From: Craspedostauros australis
Taxonomy: Eukaryota; Bacillariophyta; Bacillariophyceae; Mastogloiales; Achnanthaceae
Direction: 5' to 3'
Assembly (NCBI GenBank): GCA_026770025.1
Contig: JAMXDE010000009.1
Coordinates: 310,001 to 374,000, forward strand
Length of the DNA: 64,000 nt
Part shown: piece after piece, positions 47,652 through 58,524 of the stretch
How the letters are laid out: the number at the start of each line of letters is the position of its first letter
Position numbering within the stretch: the stretch's first letter is position 1
Made by a program: the position numbers and the translations under genes
The notes under the pieces: generated by a model
What the model saw: the letters and a program-made list of their open reading frames with translations, nothing else
The model's database searches: none
Told to the model about the DNA's origin: nothing

Positions 47652-49581
47652 AGTAATATATGATGCACGACAAGTCCGAACGGAACCACACAATCTATCC
47701 GTCTCCGAACCGAGAAGAACCTCAGCAGGCAAGCGCAATGGCTGTTTGCATCGCAGCCGTTCGCACGATGAGGTTGAGCAAAAGAGGCGCCAACGCAACA
47801 AAGAAGTTGGCAGACTGACAGCCACAGACAAAAAGCCGCCACGCACATGGAAAGTAATCAATCAATGCAAACAGAAACATGAGAACATGTGAGGGAGACG
47901 ACTTTAGCCAAAGGACTTTGGCAAATACTCCGATGAGAACCGTCATGTTTGTCCCCACCACGTAGCGTTGTGCTACGTTGCGTTTGAGTTTCATGTGATG
48001 TTGTGGTTCAGATGGTGCCGAACGTCCACCGGTCCAGGTCATGTTGACATGGATGACGATACCCGACTCCTGTTGCACGGAAGCTGGGACGGGCAGCATC
48101 AGCGATGGATTCGAGTGCCTGCACCTACTCGTACTTGGGCCACGAGCGGCAGGACAAGTACTCGCGCAGAGAGAGAGAGAGAGCGTAGCTCCTCCACATG
48201 ACGGGTTGGTGCCACCAGAGCGTAACCGAACAGCTACCAAGAACGCATAAAGCCATGAAGGATGGAGACCTTTGACGGAGGACTATTCCAATCCACTATC
48301 ATCTGGAACAACTCGGTCCAACATCATCTCACCTGCTCGTATCATATGTACCTATGGTGCCATACGTGTCAAGCTACGAGCTATGCTACCGTCTCTTGAA
48401 AGTTCTCCTCTTGTCTCTACTCGTATCGGACGATTACTTGCACCTTTGAAACCTCATCACATGAGTCCACAATTGCATACTCTCTCTGAAGTGGAATGCA
48501 GCTCATAGTGAGAGTGGAGCGGTCTGGTACGACCTATTGGTGGTATGGACGAGTCTGCCTCAAATCGATCGTACGAGTGCTCGACACATCGTTCTCGAGT
48601 CTGCTATTGCTCGGACAGGTGGTACCATCATAGCGATCTGTCGTGGGGGCCTGTCACCATGAAGTCCTCACTGCGCAACAAATCTGTTTGAGACAAACAA
48701 ATGGAGTATTCTACAATACGACCTATCCGAAGGTACTACAGATTAGACCTACGGAGATGGTCGAGGCTTAAGGAAGCAGGTGCGGAAGACCGTGACAAGT
48801 GGTGACACCCTCCATGTGTGAGAGAAGAGGAGGATGAACGAGATAGTCACGGACAGAGATCTCCACCACCCCTCGAGATGACGTCGGAGAAGATCTCATC
48901 CATGACATAAATCTCAACCACAATCACAGGGACGGCCACGAGCTGGTGGATCGCGAATTCATGATGTCTATCCGACCAGCTACGAAGCGGGCGTGGAGTT
49001 TCTGAACGGGGTCCTTTGTTTTGGGTGGCGGATCACCTGCCAAGTTCTCCCGCGACGATTGCGGTGGGAGATCTTTGGTTTGCCGATAGATCGCGCCAAA
49101 ACCGGATTGGGAAACGCACGCTCCCGTTCGCTCTCACACACACGTCAGTTTGTCCCACTGATTGCCATTGTCCTTCACGCGGCACCACCATCAGGCACCT
49201 CCAACTGATTTCTCCGTCTCTCCCAAACAGATTGCCGATCCCTTTCATCATCATCACCACCGGACGCACTTACTATACGTACACACCTTGAGCGAAGACG
49301 ACAATCTTCTCCCTCGCAGTCCATACTATTCTACCAACATCACGGGTACATCCTCACAGACTGGTGTCAAAAGATCCACCGAGAATTGTTCCAGCCAGCA
49401 TTCTCCACGTTGTGGCTGTGTTGCTCTGCAAGTAACATCCATCCATCGATCACCACTCACTGTATCAATAGTCCTACAGTATCCGACGCAGGCCCCATCC
49501 ATCGTGCACCAACGCAAGTAATCAACAGCATAGCCAAGCAAATACACGCAATTCAAGCTCAAAGCCCAACCACAGACCAAC
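47652..49581. other. Long intergenic region, 1.9 kb, ORF-poor
   Basis: No supported gene. Between 48509 and 48992 no frame of 60 codons exists on either strand. TACTCGTA occurs at 48126-48133 and 48418-48425. GCGCCAAAA, half an E2F-like site, is at 49093-49101, ~480 nt upstream of the POR ATG. A noncoding RNA gene is possible but no fold or box was recognised by eye. Confidence 0.4.
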
Positions 49582-51180
49582 ATGGCTCATAAAATGAATC
49601 ATCTACTCCTCTTCCAAGCAACTCTGTCTTTCCTCCTTCTCGGAAAGCAATACTGCACCGCCTTCCTCGCTCCTCAGCATTCACACCATCATCTTCACCA
49701 CACTCTCACAAACCCAACGAACCCAACAAACCCCACAGCCAACATGCTTCATCTCATCAACCCCAACATCGACGGCACCATCCGCGGCCACAACGACATG
49801 ATGTTCCAAGCCTCACCGCACGGCACAGACGAGGACTTCGATCTGTCTGGATCCATCTCGGATGCCGCTCTCACCACCAACCGACGCAGCTTCATCCGAC
49901 GCACAAGTGCCACTTTGGCATCCATGCTCCTCGGCTTGCAGCCCGCTCTCGCGGAGCCGGCCATCGACATCCAAGATCAGAAGACCATCCTCGTCACCGG
50001 CGCCAATTCCGGAATCGGACTGGAGGCCTGCAAGATCTTCGCAAGGCAGGGCCATCGCATCATCCTGGCATGCCGCAGCCTCGACAAGGCCAAAGGCGCC
50101 ATCGCGACGATCAAGAAAGAAGTCAGATCCCTTCCTGACGACACGGACGGGCTGCTCATCCCTGGCGAATGCGACCTCTCCGATCTCAGTTCCATCAAGT
50201 CCTTCGCCAGCAGCCTCCCCGCCGACATCAAGATCGACACCCTGTGCTTGAACGCAGGCGTGGCGCTCAATACTGGCGACACGGAGATCCAGCGCACCAA
50301 GGATGGATTCGAGCAGACCGTAGGCACCAACCACTTCGGCCACTTCTACCTCAATGCCCTCCTCCTGCCTAAGATCCAACCCAACGGCAAGATCGTCGTG
50401 ACCGCATCCGGCGTGCACGATCCAGAAAGTCCCGGCGGCGGACAAGGCAAGGCCGCGACCCTCGGCAACCTCGAGGGCCTCATCCGCGACGGCAGGGACT
50501 TTGAGATGGTCGATGGCGAACCATACAACGCCGACAAGGCCTACAAGGATTCCAAGCTGTGCAACGTCTTCTTCACGCGGGAACTGCAACGCCGGTTGGA
50601 CGCCAACGACGCCACCAAGGGCATCGTGACCAACTGCTTCAGCCCGGGCCTCATCACCAGCACTGGGCTGTTCCGCAACCAGAATCCCATCTTTGCTACG
50701 GTATGTCATGACAACTGAAATGCATTGCCATGCACACTGCCACGTTCTTTCCGATTCTGCCCTTCCACCAGCACTTTCATACGAGTATGGGAGGACAGAA
50801 CATTGAGCGTCGTTTGAGGCACAATGTTTCGAACAATCTTTCCGATCACCATCTAACTCTGCTCTATTGTTCTCTACTACACTTGTACTCCACAATATTG
50901 CTCTCCTCTCTCAACGCAACAGCTCTTTGACATCATCGCATCAAAGGTTGCCCGCGTCGCAGAGACACCGGAGTGGGGTGGCGCGAGTCTGGCGTACGTT
51001 GCCTCGCAAGACACCAAGGGCTCATACTACCTCAGCCCGCCAGGTTCCAGCAAATACGGCGATGATGCATTCGGCAACCAGTTTACGGTATCGCCCGTGA
51101 GCAAGGAGGCGCAGGATGATGCCAAGGGCAAGCAGCTATGGGAGATCAGCGAGAAGCTCGTGGGCATCTCCTCGTTGTAG
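49582..51180 (+). CDS. POR: Light-dependent NADPH:protochlorophyllide oxidoreductase (POR)
   Basis: Exons 49582..50700 and 50923..51180 (458 aa); intron 222 nt, phase 0, donor gtatgt, acceptor caacag. SDR cofactor motif TGANSGIG (139-146), LCLNAGVALN (~222-230), catalytic Tyr321 and Lys325 in YKDSK, and the family end block FSPGLITSTGLFRNQNPIFAT joined by splicing to LFDIIASKVARVAETPEWGG. POR reduces protochlorophyllide to chlorophyllide in light with NADPH. The precursor has a signal peptide ending CTAFLAP (~25-31), the AF-type motif for complex plastids, then a His/Asn/Pro-rich transit region. Residues 100-126 look like a twin-arginine thylakoid signal (NRRSFIRR, then hydrophobic TLASMLLGLQPALA before EP). 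Lumenal or membrane-anchored POR would be unusual. Confidence 0.95.
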
Positions 51181-51329
51181 CTCACTCGGTGCTACGGGTA
51201 TGTCCATATCCATACACATGCCATGCCATGCACGAAGCTACTGAATCCACATTGGGAAACTCCATTCAATTAACACTTCATCAGCGTTATATAATACATT
51301 GCATTTTGAATCGATCAACATACAGTCGT

Positions 51330-53162
51330 TCATTCCTCCGCCTTTCTGCGTTGCTCAATTTCCGCTTCATGCCGACTCTGGAACGCCTGTTGGATGTCTT
51401 TGCAGAATGTTGCTGCGTCGACCGCAGCTTGTGCGGCCGCCTCGCTTTGCAACACAATGACACTGGTGTCGTACATGCTCTGTTTGTACTTTGTGGGGCG
51501 CAGATGCTGCGAAGCCTCGATGTACCCGTGATCCTTGGCCTTGAGCTTTATGTGCTGTTGAAAGAAGCTGGACGATAGCATCTTGGAGAAGGACGATGCC
51601 GCAGCCACCTTGGCGCTGGCAATAAGATGATTGCCATCGTCGTTGGTGGAGCCCGACGTGTCCGCGCTCGGCACCACGACGATGAAACTGAGGATGCGGT
51701 TGTGCTTCGCTGCGACCTCCAGCTGCTTTTCAATGTGCTTCACCATCCCATCCATCAAGGCCGGCGAGAATGGCGGATTTACTTCGCAGTACCCCTCGCG
51801 GAATTTGCAATCAAAGAAAGATCCGGCAGATCCGAAATGCCACTCGATGTCGGGGAAGGCAGAGGCGAAAAGTGGCATGCAGACGTTGAAGGGCGATGCA
51901 AAGCCTTCCATTCCATTCTGCTGCGGAAAGTGGCGCTGCAGCGCCTGGAAGACTTCCTCGTGAATCGCACCCTGCATGCCTCCACCGCGCAAGTCCTGGA
52001 GCAGCTGTCCGCCGGATAATGAGGAGTACCGCAGCAACATTGTGATCAGCAGCACATGGAATCCAATCTCCATGCGCTTCGAGACTTTGGAAGTCCCCGA
52101 TAGACTTATTGAGGACGAGGAAGCTTTGTCTACATGGAGTTCAAGGAACCGACTCTTCAACTTTGCGTAATGCTCCTTATTCAGTTTGATCACGAGCGGT
52201 TTCTTCCATTTCTTCCGATGCAGCAGGATGGTCCACAGGGCATCCTTCTGCTCCTCCAGCTCGATCCGATCGCCCTTCTTCAGCGGTGGTTGCGTGTTCC
52301 AATGATCGCGTTGCGAAATCATTTCCTGACAAGCAATGAACGTGCGTCGGCAGAGCTCCCGCACGATCTTTTCGGACTGCTCCGCATCCATCTCCAAATG
52401 CTCGAGTTCGTCAATGAGTCGTTGCGATGCGTTGGAACCGACATTGGGATCAGTTGGGAGGATGGGATCGTGATTGACCGGAGCGCTTGTCTTCTTCGCT
52501 TTCTTTCTCCTGTGCCTGTACCGGCTGGTGCTGCGCGTTGGATGGTTGTCGTCATGGTCCAGATGCGGCTGCCATTGATGCCGCTCTTCGAATTTGGAAT
52601 CGATCAGCCAGCGCTCGAAGACCGGCATTCGCACTTGCTTGCTGCCGCCGGATTGCAGCAGGAATTTGGACAAATCCTGCACCTTGAAATGCCGTTGCAA
52701 GTCTTCATCGATGGACGGTAGCAGACCGGGCGAATAGCGAGCGTGTGCGGCCCAATCATGAAACAGATGATTCCAGGAATCGATCCTGTCCACATCCACT
52801 CGTTCGTTCATGAGGATCGTGGGTGCCCTTGCGGTATCATCATCGTTCAGTTTTGATGTCATCGCCAGTGTCTCTGACTCCGTCCCCGTGTCTGTCGTTG
52901 TTGTCTTCGATTTGCGGCGTTTGCGTTCGTCATCCTTTGAGGGGGTGATATCACGGTGTGGCTGGTCCTGCTGCTGCTGTTGGAGCTGCGCCATGCAGCT
53001 TTCCAGCGAGTCATCGATGCCTCCTGCATCATCTCCGTATCCTGCGATATTGGACAGGAACGTTGGTGTTGTAGCACCACTCGAAGCCAACGAACGCTTT
53101 CTGCCTGACTTGGTCTTCGTCTTGGACTTTCCCTTTCCGTTTCCCTTGGCTTTCTTCGGCAT
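51330..53162 (-). CDS. PCIF1-like cap-specific m6Am methyltransferase
   Basis: Intronless, 610 aa. The catalytic tetrad NPPF lies in REGYCEVNPPFSPALMDG (~residues 461-464), preceded by FPDIEWHFGSAGSFFDCKF and followed by HIEKQLEVAAKHNRILSF, matching PCIF1/CAPAM. An upstream helical domain is seen at KIVRELCRRTFIACQEM and IHEEVFQALQRHFP. PCIF1 methylates N6 of 2'-O-methyladenosine next to the mRNA cap, using SAM. Human PCIF1 has an N-terminal WW domain that binds phosphorylated Pol II CTD; none is visible here, where the N-terminus is Lys/Gly/Ser-rich with a Gln run. The C-terminus is a charged helix (HEAEIEQRRKAEE). The stop is 150 nt from the convergent POR stop. Confidence 0.88.
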   Translation of the reverse strand: MPKKAKGNGKGKSKTKTKSGRKRSLASSGATTPTFLSNIAGYGDDAGGIDDSLESCMAQLQQQQQDQPHRDITPSKDDERKRRKSKTTTTDTGTESETLAMTSKLNDDDTARAPTILMNERVDVDRIDSWNHLFHDWAAHARYSPGLLPSIDEDLQRHFKVQDLSKFLLQSGGSKQVRMPVFERWLIDSKFEERHQWQPHLDHDDNHPTRSTSRYRHRRKKAKKTSAPVNHDPILPTDPNVGSNASQRLIDELEHLEMDAEQSEKIVRELCRRTFIACQEMISQRDHWNTQPPLKKGDRIELEEQKDALWTILLHRKKWKKPLVIKLNKEHYAKLKSRFLELHVDKASSSSISLSGTSKVSKRMEIGFHVLLITMLLRYSSLSGGQLLQDLRGGGMQGAIHEEVFQALQRHFPQQNGMEGFASPFNVCMPLFASAFPDIEWHFGSAGSFFDCKFREGYCEVNPPFSPALMDGMVKHIEKQLEVAAKHNRILSFIVVVPSADTSGSTNDDGNHLIASAKVAAASSFSKMLSSSFFQQHIKLKAKDHGYIEASQHLRPTKYKQSMYDTSVIVLQSEAAAQAAVDAATFCKDIQQAFQSRHEAEIEQRRKAEE

Positions 53163-54106
53163 GATGGTATTGGCAGAACCTGATTGATCTTATCCTCGAC
53201 AACATCCGAGTGCCCACGCTGAACAGGAATGACAGCAATGTGTGTGGTGTGTGCCACAAGAGATCTTCGGAAGGAGTGTTGGCGTGCCGTTCCACGCTGT
53301 TTAGTTTCGTGTTGTTCCACGCTGGTTGGTGTGAGAAGAGGTTCTCATTTTTCTGTTGATTGGTCGATTGAGTCATAAATCAAGAAATGTCGACAATGGA
53401 CCCATTCGATCGAATTGCGTTAGTTTGTTCGGTCCGTGCTTCGTACGCCGAGGCTTACCTGATTACTTGCCGTCGTGGTTTTGCACGCTGTTGTTTCTTT
53501 TTGCCACGGTTGTCGCTGTTGCTGTTTCTGTTGTTGTGGTGTCTCGAGATGAGGCGGCGGCTTGGGGAAGACGAGCAGCCAACGATGCATCAACACCATC
53601 GTTGACATCAACGTTGAGGAAGTGAGGTGAGCCATGGCCAAGTCGAGAACGGCGACTTTTCAACAGCATTGACAGGTTGACGCAGCACTGTGCACCGTGA
53701 AGAGGTCGGTGGTCGATGGGGTTCTGCTCCGCTGCGCTGCGCTCGATGCGGTTGGTGAAGATTAGGACGATTTCAGGAAGCGTTTCCGTGGGAGGCGTTG
53801 ATGTTGTGCTGGAGCTCCATCGCAATTGAGACAATGGCGTGATGGGAGCACCACGCAACATGGGTGAATGCGCAACAAACGCCGACCATGATGGACGTGG
53901 CATGCGCAAATACAGCGGATGATTGATTGCCGTACTTTAAGCAAGACCAGACGCAGAACGATCAACTCAAAAGGACAATTCAATTTCCCTGTTTCCACTC
54001 TCCCTCTCTTTTGTTCTTGCACAATCACCCCAACATGCGACACTTTGCACGAGGCTCTCCCCACAGACATCACCCCTAATAACGACCCCACCCACCACAT
54101 CTCAAC
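53163..54106. other. Divergent promoter region PCIF1 / uL15
   Basis: 0.94 kb between start codons. A minus-strand frame (53909-53463, 148 codons, starting MRMPRPSWSAFVAHSPMLRG) has an Arg/Ser/Pro-rich start like a mitochondrial presequence but no recognised domain, and ends in Thr/Ala low complexity. It may be chance or an unlinked first exon. Confidence 0.3.
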
Positions 54107-54547
54107 ATGCCGACCCGACTACACAAGGCCCGCAAAAAGCGCGGACACGTTTCGTGCGGTCACGGACGTATCGGAAAGCACCGTAAGCATCCCGGTGGTC
54201 GTGGTAACGCTGGAGGACAGCACCACCACAGAACACTCATGGATAAGTATCACCCGGGTTACTTCGGTAAGGTCGGTATGCGCCACTTCCACTTGCTGAA
54301 GAACCGCAAGCACACACCAACATGCAACATCGACAAGATTTTCAATATTGCCGGAGAGGGCGTTTACGAGGCCGCCAAGAACGGAGGCGGAAAGGCGCCA
54401 GTCATCGATCTCGTGCAGCACGGATACTTCAAGCTCCTTGGAGGTGGACAGATCACCGTCCCTATCATCGTCAAGGCAAAGTACTTCTCAAAACTGGCCG
54501 AACAGAAGATCCTGGCCGCCGGAGGAGCCTGTCTGCTCACAGCCTAA
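54107..54547 (+). CDS. RPL27A: 60S ribosomal protein L27a (uL15)
   Basis: Intronless, 146 aa, the usual eukaryotic length. Starts [20 protein letters not shown], with [38 protein letters not shown] and the C-terminal [20 protein letters not shown], all diagnostic of uL15. It is a core protein of the cytosolic large subunit. Base composition suggests strong codon bias (ctc, atc, ggt/gga, aag), as expected for high expression. The start context is caacatgcc. A CTGCTCTAC element lies ~30 nt after the stop. Confidence 0.98.
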   Translation: MPTRLHKARKKRGHVSCGHGRIGKHRKHPGGRGNAGGQHHHRTLMDKYHPGYFGKVGMRHFHLLKNRKHTPTCNIDKIFNIAGEGVYEAAKNGGGKAPVIDLVQHGYFKLLGGGQITVPIIVKAKYFSKLAEQKILAAGGACLLTA

Positions 54548-55557
54548 ACAAAAGAAAACATCAAACAAATTGATTCTGCTCTACTTTTGCTTGGCACAAT
54601 TCTTCAAATATCCCGTGGATCTATCACAGCCGGGACGTTTGATGATCGTTACAGCCTGTCGAAAAGCAAGATGCATCGCGACAGAGGCCTTCGCGGTAAA
54701 GCATAGCGGAATCGTTACCTCTCGGAAAGCTCTTCATTGTTGTATACATTGGCTCTCGTACTTTGCCATTCTTCGTTCCCGACCAACCTTAACATCCCAC
54801 TGCTGCTATTTGGAATCGCCCAGAGCTTTGTCATGGCGGCACCATTGCGGCCAGTCACGTCGTTGCCATCCCATGTCCTACATGCTCTGCAAGAGTCACA
54901 AGCATCGTACCTCGCGCCAATGAAGCGGTTTCATGTTCTTCCAACCAACGCGGCTCGGGCAGAATACGGATACTCCGCCTGTGGTACGTGTCCTTCTGCG
55001 AACGCAGAATCGTGCTCTCTTGTGTCCACACTATTCTGTTTTCTTCTTCGGCACAAGATCGCGTACAGCCCAAGCAAACAAACTCTTGTGGGAACATCAC
55101 GAACTCGGGCCCCCTGGCCCACAAGCGAAGGCGCACAACGCAAGGGAGGAGGCCTCGTCCCGGTTCTTCGTAACCACATGCATCGACAGACAGAGAGAGG
55201 TCAAGCGGGAAAGCTGGTGAACAGAAGGACGACGAGCATCACGTCACCCCACATTACGGATCACAGCGAAGCACAGCAAGAACAGCTGGCGGCAGATACG
55301 AGAGAAACGGGCACAAGTTCCCCGCATCGCCGAGAGAGGCACTTCCCTTTCATTGATCCACAACCTTCTTGTTTGATTGCTGTCAGAGGCTGCGTCTTTT
55401 GCCACACTCATCAACAAGGCAGCACTGTCATAAAAGCGGGAAGATCTCATCAATACGACCGAGCATCCATAATCTCACGGTCGTTGCAACACACACGCCA
55501 AGTGCTCACGAAACAACAACCAGTCCAAGGAAGAACGACTGAACGAAAGCAAGAACA
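54548..55557. other. Intergenic, 1 kb
   Basis: Between uL15 and the Na+/H+ exchanger, same strand. A plus-strand frame at 54737-55564 lacks domains, mixes composition and overlaps the next gene's ATG in another frame; opposite frames are equally good, so none is accepted. Confidence 0.35.
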
Positions 55558-58524
55558 ATGGTAACGATGGATGTCGCGACGGTGCACCATGGGATGGGGC
55601 GTTCCGCTGATGATGGCCCCGATCTTGACCAAGCCAACGATGTCACAGATCGATACGAATGCCGACTGCCACCAGCTTCGGCGGTGATGTCATCATCGTC
55701 CACAATGGTGACATCACCACCCACAACTCGATCGCCCAAGATGAACACCATGCTGGCGTGGGCATGCACTCTCTTCGTGTTGCTGGCATCCGCAACGTTG
55801 ACCGAAGCCAGTGGCGGCGAAGGAGAAGGAGGAGGCGAGGAAGGAGGGGAGGAAGAGCATGAAATTCCACCAGCCCACGCTGTGCTGTTCCCAGCATTCA
55901 CGCTGACCATCGGGGTGATGACCTTCTACGTTCTCACCCGATATGCCAGCGTCTTGCCCTACACTGCCGTCATGTTCCTCATCGGGACGCTCATGGGCAT
56001 CGGGGCCGTGCTAAATGACGAAGAGAACCAGCTGAACGAAAGCATCGAGCTTTGGAACTCCATCGACAGCGAAGTCCTGCTCCTGGTCTTCCTGCCGGGC
56101 CTCATCTTCAAGGACGCCATGGGCCAGAGCGCGCATCTCTTCCGCATCGCTCTGACGCAGCTGTTCGTCTTTGCGTTCCCCATGGTGCTTGCCGGGACCA
56201 CCCTCACGGCTCTCATATCCTACTACATCTTCCCGTACGACTGGTCCTTCAACCTCAGCATGACCTTCGGCAGCATCCTCAGCGCCACAGACCCGGTGGC
56301 CGTGGCTGCCCTGCTCGAGCAGGTCGGTGCCCCGCCGCGTCTCAAGGTTCATGTCGCCGGCGAGTCGTTGCTTAACGATGGTGCCGCCATCGTGTTCTTC
56401 TCCATCTTCGCCGAACGATTCCTCAACGAGCTCGACGTCCCCGGCGTTGGGGAAGACGTCGATCTTGGAACGGGCATCGCCCAGTTCTTTCGCAAGTCGT
56501 TGGGGGGTGTCGCCATTGGCATCTTCTTCGCGATCGGACTTCTCACCATCATGTACTGCCTGGAACGACGCTTCAACAGAGAGGAAAATGTGGTGGAGTC
56601 CATGGCGGTCTTAGGAATTGCCTATGTGGGATACTACACTGCCGAGGCCGTCTTCGAGACCAGCGGTGTCATCTCCACTGTCACGACCGGTCTCTTGGTC
56701 AACTACTTCGGATCAGGTCTCATTAACGACATCAAGTTGCTGGATGATTTCAGCGCCATGATCGAGCACATCCTCAACACCGTGCTCTTCACGTTGGGAG
56801 GTACTGTGTGGGGTGTCGTCATTGCGGACGGTGAGAAGGAAGGTTCCTTCCGGGCCAGGGAGTGGGGATACCTTCTCCTGCTCTACGTGCTGTTGCACGT
56901 CATCCGAGGACTCCTCTTCACCCTCGCCTATCCACTGACAGCAAGCATCGGCCTCAAGACCAACAAGGAGGAGACCATGTTCCAGATATACGGTGGCCTG
57001 CGAGGTGCCGTTGGCATCGCGCTGGCCATCTCATTGGACAACGAAGTCATCTTGGCATCCGGACGCGTTCCCGGCGAGGAAGGAGCAGGCCTCAAGTTCG
57101 AAGAGCAGACGACGCAGCTGTTTGGTTTCGTCGGCGGGATCGCGTTCCTCACACTCTGCATCAACGGCACGACCGCAGGTCCGTTCCTGCGTTGGTTGGG
57201 TCTGGCGGATTCCACCGAGACGCGGGAACGCATCATCAAAGCGTACCATGTCAACTTCCGCGCGCATCTCATCGATCAGTTCATGGAGCTGCTGACGTAT
57301 CCGCGATTCCGACAGGTGAGCTTTGCCGTCGTCAAGCATCACGTTCCATGCCTCGCCAATCTCACAAGGACGGAGCTGATGGAAGCCGTGCAGCGCCACA
57401 GCGATCGCACGCTCCCGGAAGAATACGAAGCCCCCAACCTGGTGCACATCCTGCCGTACCTCGAGGAGACCGAAGTGGAGCAATCCACCACAAGGCATTC
57501 ACAGATCATGGCCAACACGAACGACCCAGCACAAGCCGCTGTCTCGCGCGCCCGACGCGTCGAACGAGACTTGCGCAGGCGCAATCGCAACCGACGAAGG
57601 AATTCCAGCACCTTGCATTTCATGATGACAGGCGAGCCGCTGTCAGCCAAAGAGCTTCGCGTCCTCTTCATCTCCATCCTGCGCGCTGCTTACGCGACCC
57701 AAATCCGAGATGGTGAGCTGGAGGATCGCAAGTTCCTTGCCGTCATGTTCGAACAGAGTCTGGATTTCGCCGCGGACGAAGTGGACAAGGGCCTTCCCAT
57801 CAACGACTGGGAGCACGTCATCATCATCGATGATCCGTACACCAAGCTGGTGTCACGCTTCGCAAATAGCGATTTCTTGCTGGGTTGCCTCGGCAAGTCG
57901 CACAAGACGAAGCGTGTGGCCGCCGACGCCAAGACTGGCGCGAAGAGGCTCAAGATCGAACGCTCTTTGGCCTTCATGGCAGCGCATAAGTTTGCGCAGA
58001 AGTACTTCCTGAAGGAGTTCGGCAACAGCCAAACGGAATTCTCCGAGGCGGGCAAGGTCGTCCTGGAGGAAAGCAGCACTCAGATGGCTAAGGCCGCAGA
58101 GATCCTGAAAGAATGCGACCCGCGTGAGGTCGAGCTGATCTCATCTCACAAGCTCTGCATGATCTTGCTCAACTCTGGAATCATGTACGTTGGCAAGATC
58201 TTGCACATTGGTCTTTTGAAGGATTCGGAGGCCGAGCACTGGGTCGAGAGACTCGAGGAGCAGCTGGAGCACGTTCTGGCTTGCAACCAGGTGGAACATC
58301 CCGGCGAGATTCGAATCCCAGACAGCAACGAGGAGGAGCACTGCGACCATCACGGAGATGGGCATCGCCACAGTCAGGGCGCGATCACCGATATGCCAAA
58401 CATGAGGGAGGAGACCGAGGATGAACAGACCAAGGACGTGGTTACCACCAATGGCAAGGACCGCACCAGCGAGGATGGGGGTGACAAGGAAGATGGAGAC
58501 GACGACAAGGTCATGGATGCGTAG
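55558..58524 (+). CDS. Na+/H+ exchanger, CPA1 family (NHE/SOS1-like)
   Basis: Intronless, 988 aa from the ATG at 55558. An in-frame ATG at 55741 (MNTMLAWACTLFVLLASATL) would put a signal peptide at the very N-terminus and may be the real start. About 11-12 membrane segments follow, to ~residue 560. Transport-site motifs: SATDPVAVAALLEQVGAPPR and GESLLNDGAAIVFF with Asn273-Asp274, typical of electroneutral CPA1 exchangers; also LVFLPGLIFKDAMG, FETSGVISTVTTGLLVNYFG and YGGLRGAVGIALAISL. The ~430-residue cytosolic tail has basic (RRVERDLRRRNRNRRR) and helical stretches, and an acidic His/Asp/Glu end. Likely controls pH or Na+ at the plasma membrane or an endomembrane. No cyclic-nucleotide-binding domain was recognised in the tail, unlike plant SOS1. 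CTCTGCTCT lies 38 nt after the stop. Confidence 0.92.
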   Translation: MVTMDVATVHHGMGRSADDGPDLDQANDVTDRYECRLPPASAVMSSSSTMVTSPPTTRSPKMNTMLAWACTLFVLLASATLTEASGGEGEGGGEEGGEEEHEIPPAHAVLFPAFTLTIGVMTFYVLTRYASVLPYTAVMFLIGTLMGIGAVLNDEENQLNESIELWNSIDSEVLLLVFLPGLIFKDAMGQSAHLFRIALTQLFVFAFPMVLAGTTLTALISYYIFPYDWSFNLSMTFGSILSATDPVAVAALLEQVGAPPRLKVHVAGESLLNDGAAIVFFSIFAERFLNELDVPGVGEDVDLGTGIAQFFRKSLGGVAIGIFFAIGLLTIMYCLERRFNREENVVESMAVLGIAYVGYYTAEAVFETSGVISTVTTGLLVNYFGSGLINDIKLLDDFSAMIEHILNTVLFTLGGTVWGVVIADGEKEGSFRAREWGYLLLLYVLLHVIRGLLFTLAYPLTASIGLKTNKEETMFQIYGGLRGAVGIALAISLDNEVILASGRVPGEEGAGLKFEEQTTQLFGFVGGIAFLTLCINGTTAGPFLRWLGLADSTETRERIIKAYHVNFRAHLIDQFMELLTYPRFRQVSFAVVKHHVPCLANLTRTELMEAVQRHSDRTLPEEYEAPNLVHILPYLEETEVEQSTTRHSQIMANTNDPAQAAVSRARRVERDLRRRNRNRRRNSSTLHFMMTGEPLSAKELRVLFISILRAAYATQIRDGELEDRKFLAVMFEQSLDFAADEVDKGLPINDWEHVIIIDDPYTKLVSRFANSDFLLGCLGKSHKTKRVAADAKTGAKRLKIERSLAFMAAHKFAQKYFLKEFGNSQTEFSEAGKVVLEESSTQMAKAAEILKECDPREVELISSHKLCMILLNSGIMYVGKILHIGLLKDSEAEHWVERLEEQLEHVLACNQVEHPGEIRIPDSNEEEHCDHHGDGHRHSQGAITDMPNMREETEDEQTKDVVTTNGKDRTSEDGGDKEDGDDDKVMDA

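Noticed and set aside
54737-55564. 275-codon plus-strand frame before the Na+/H+ exchanger
   Set aside because: No domain, mixed composition, opposite-strand frames equally long, and it runs into the exchanger start in another frame.
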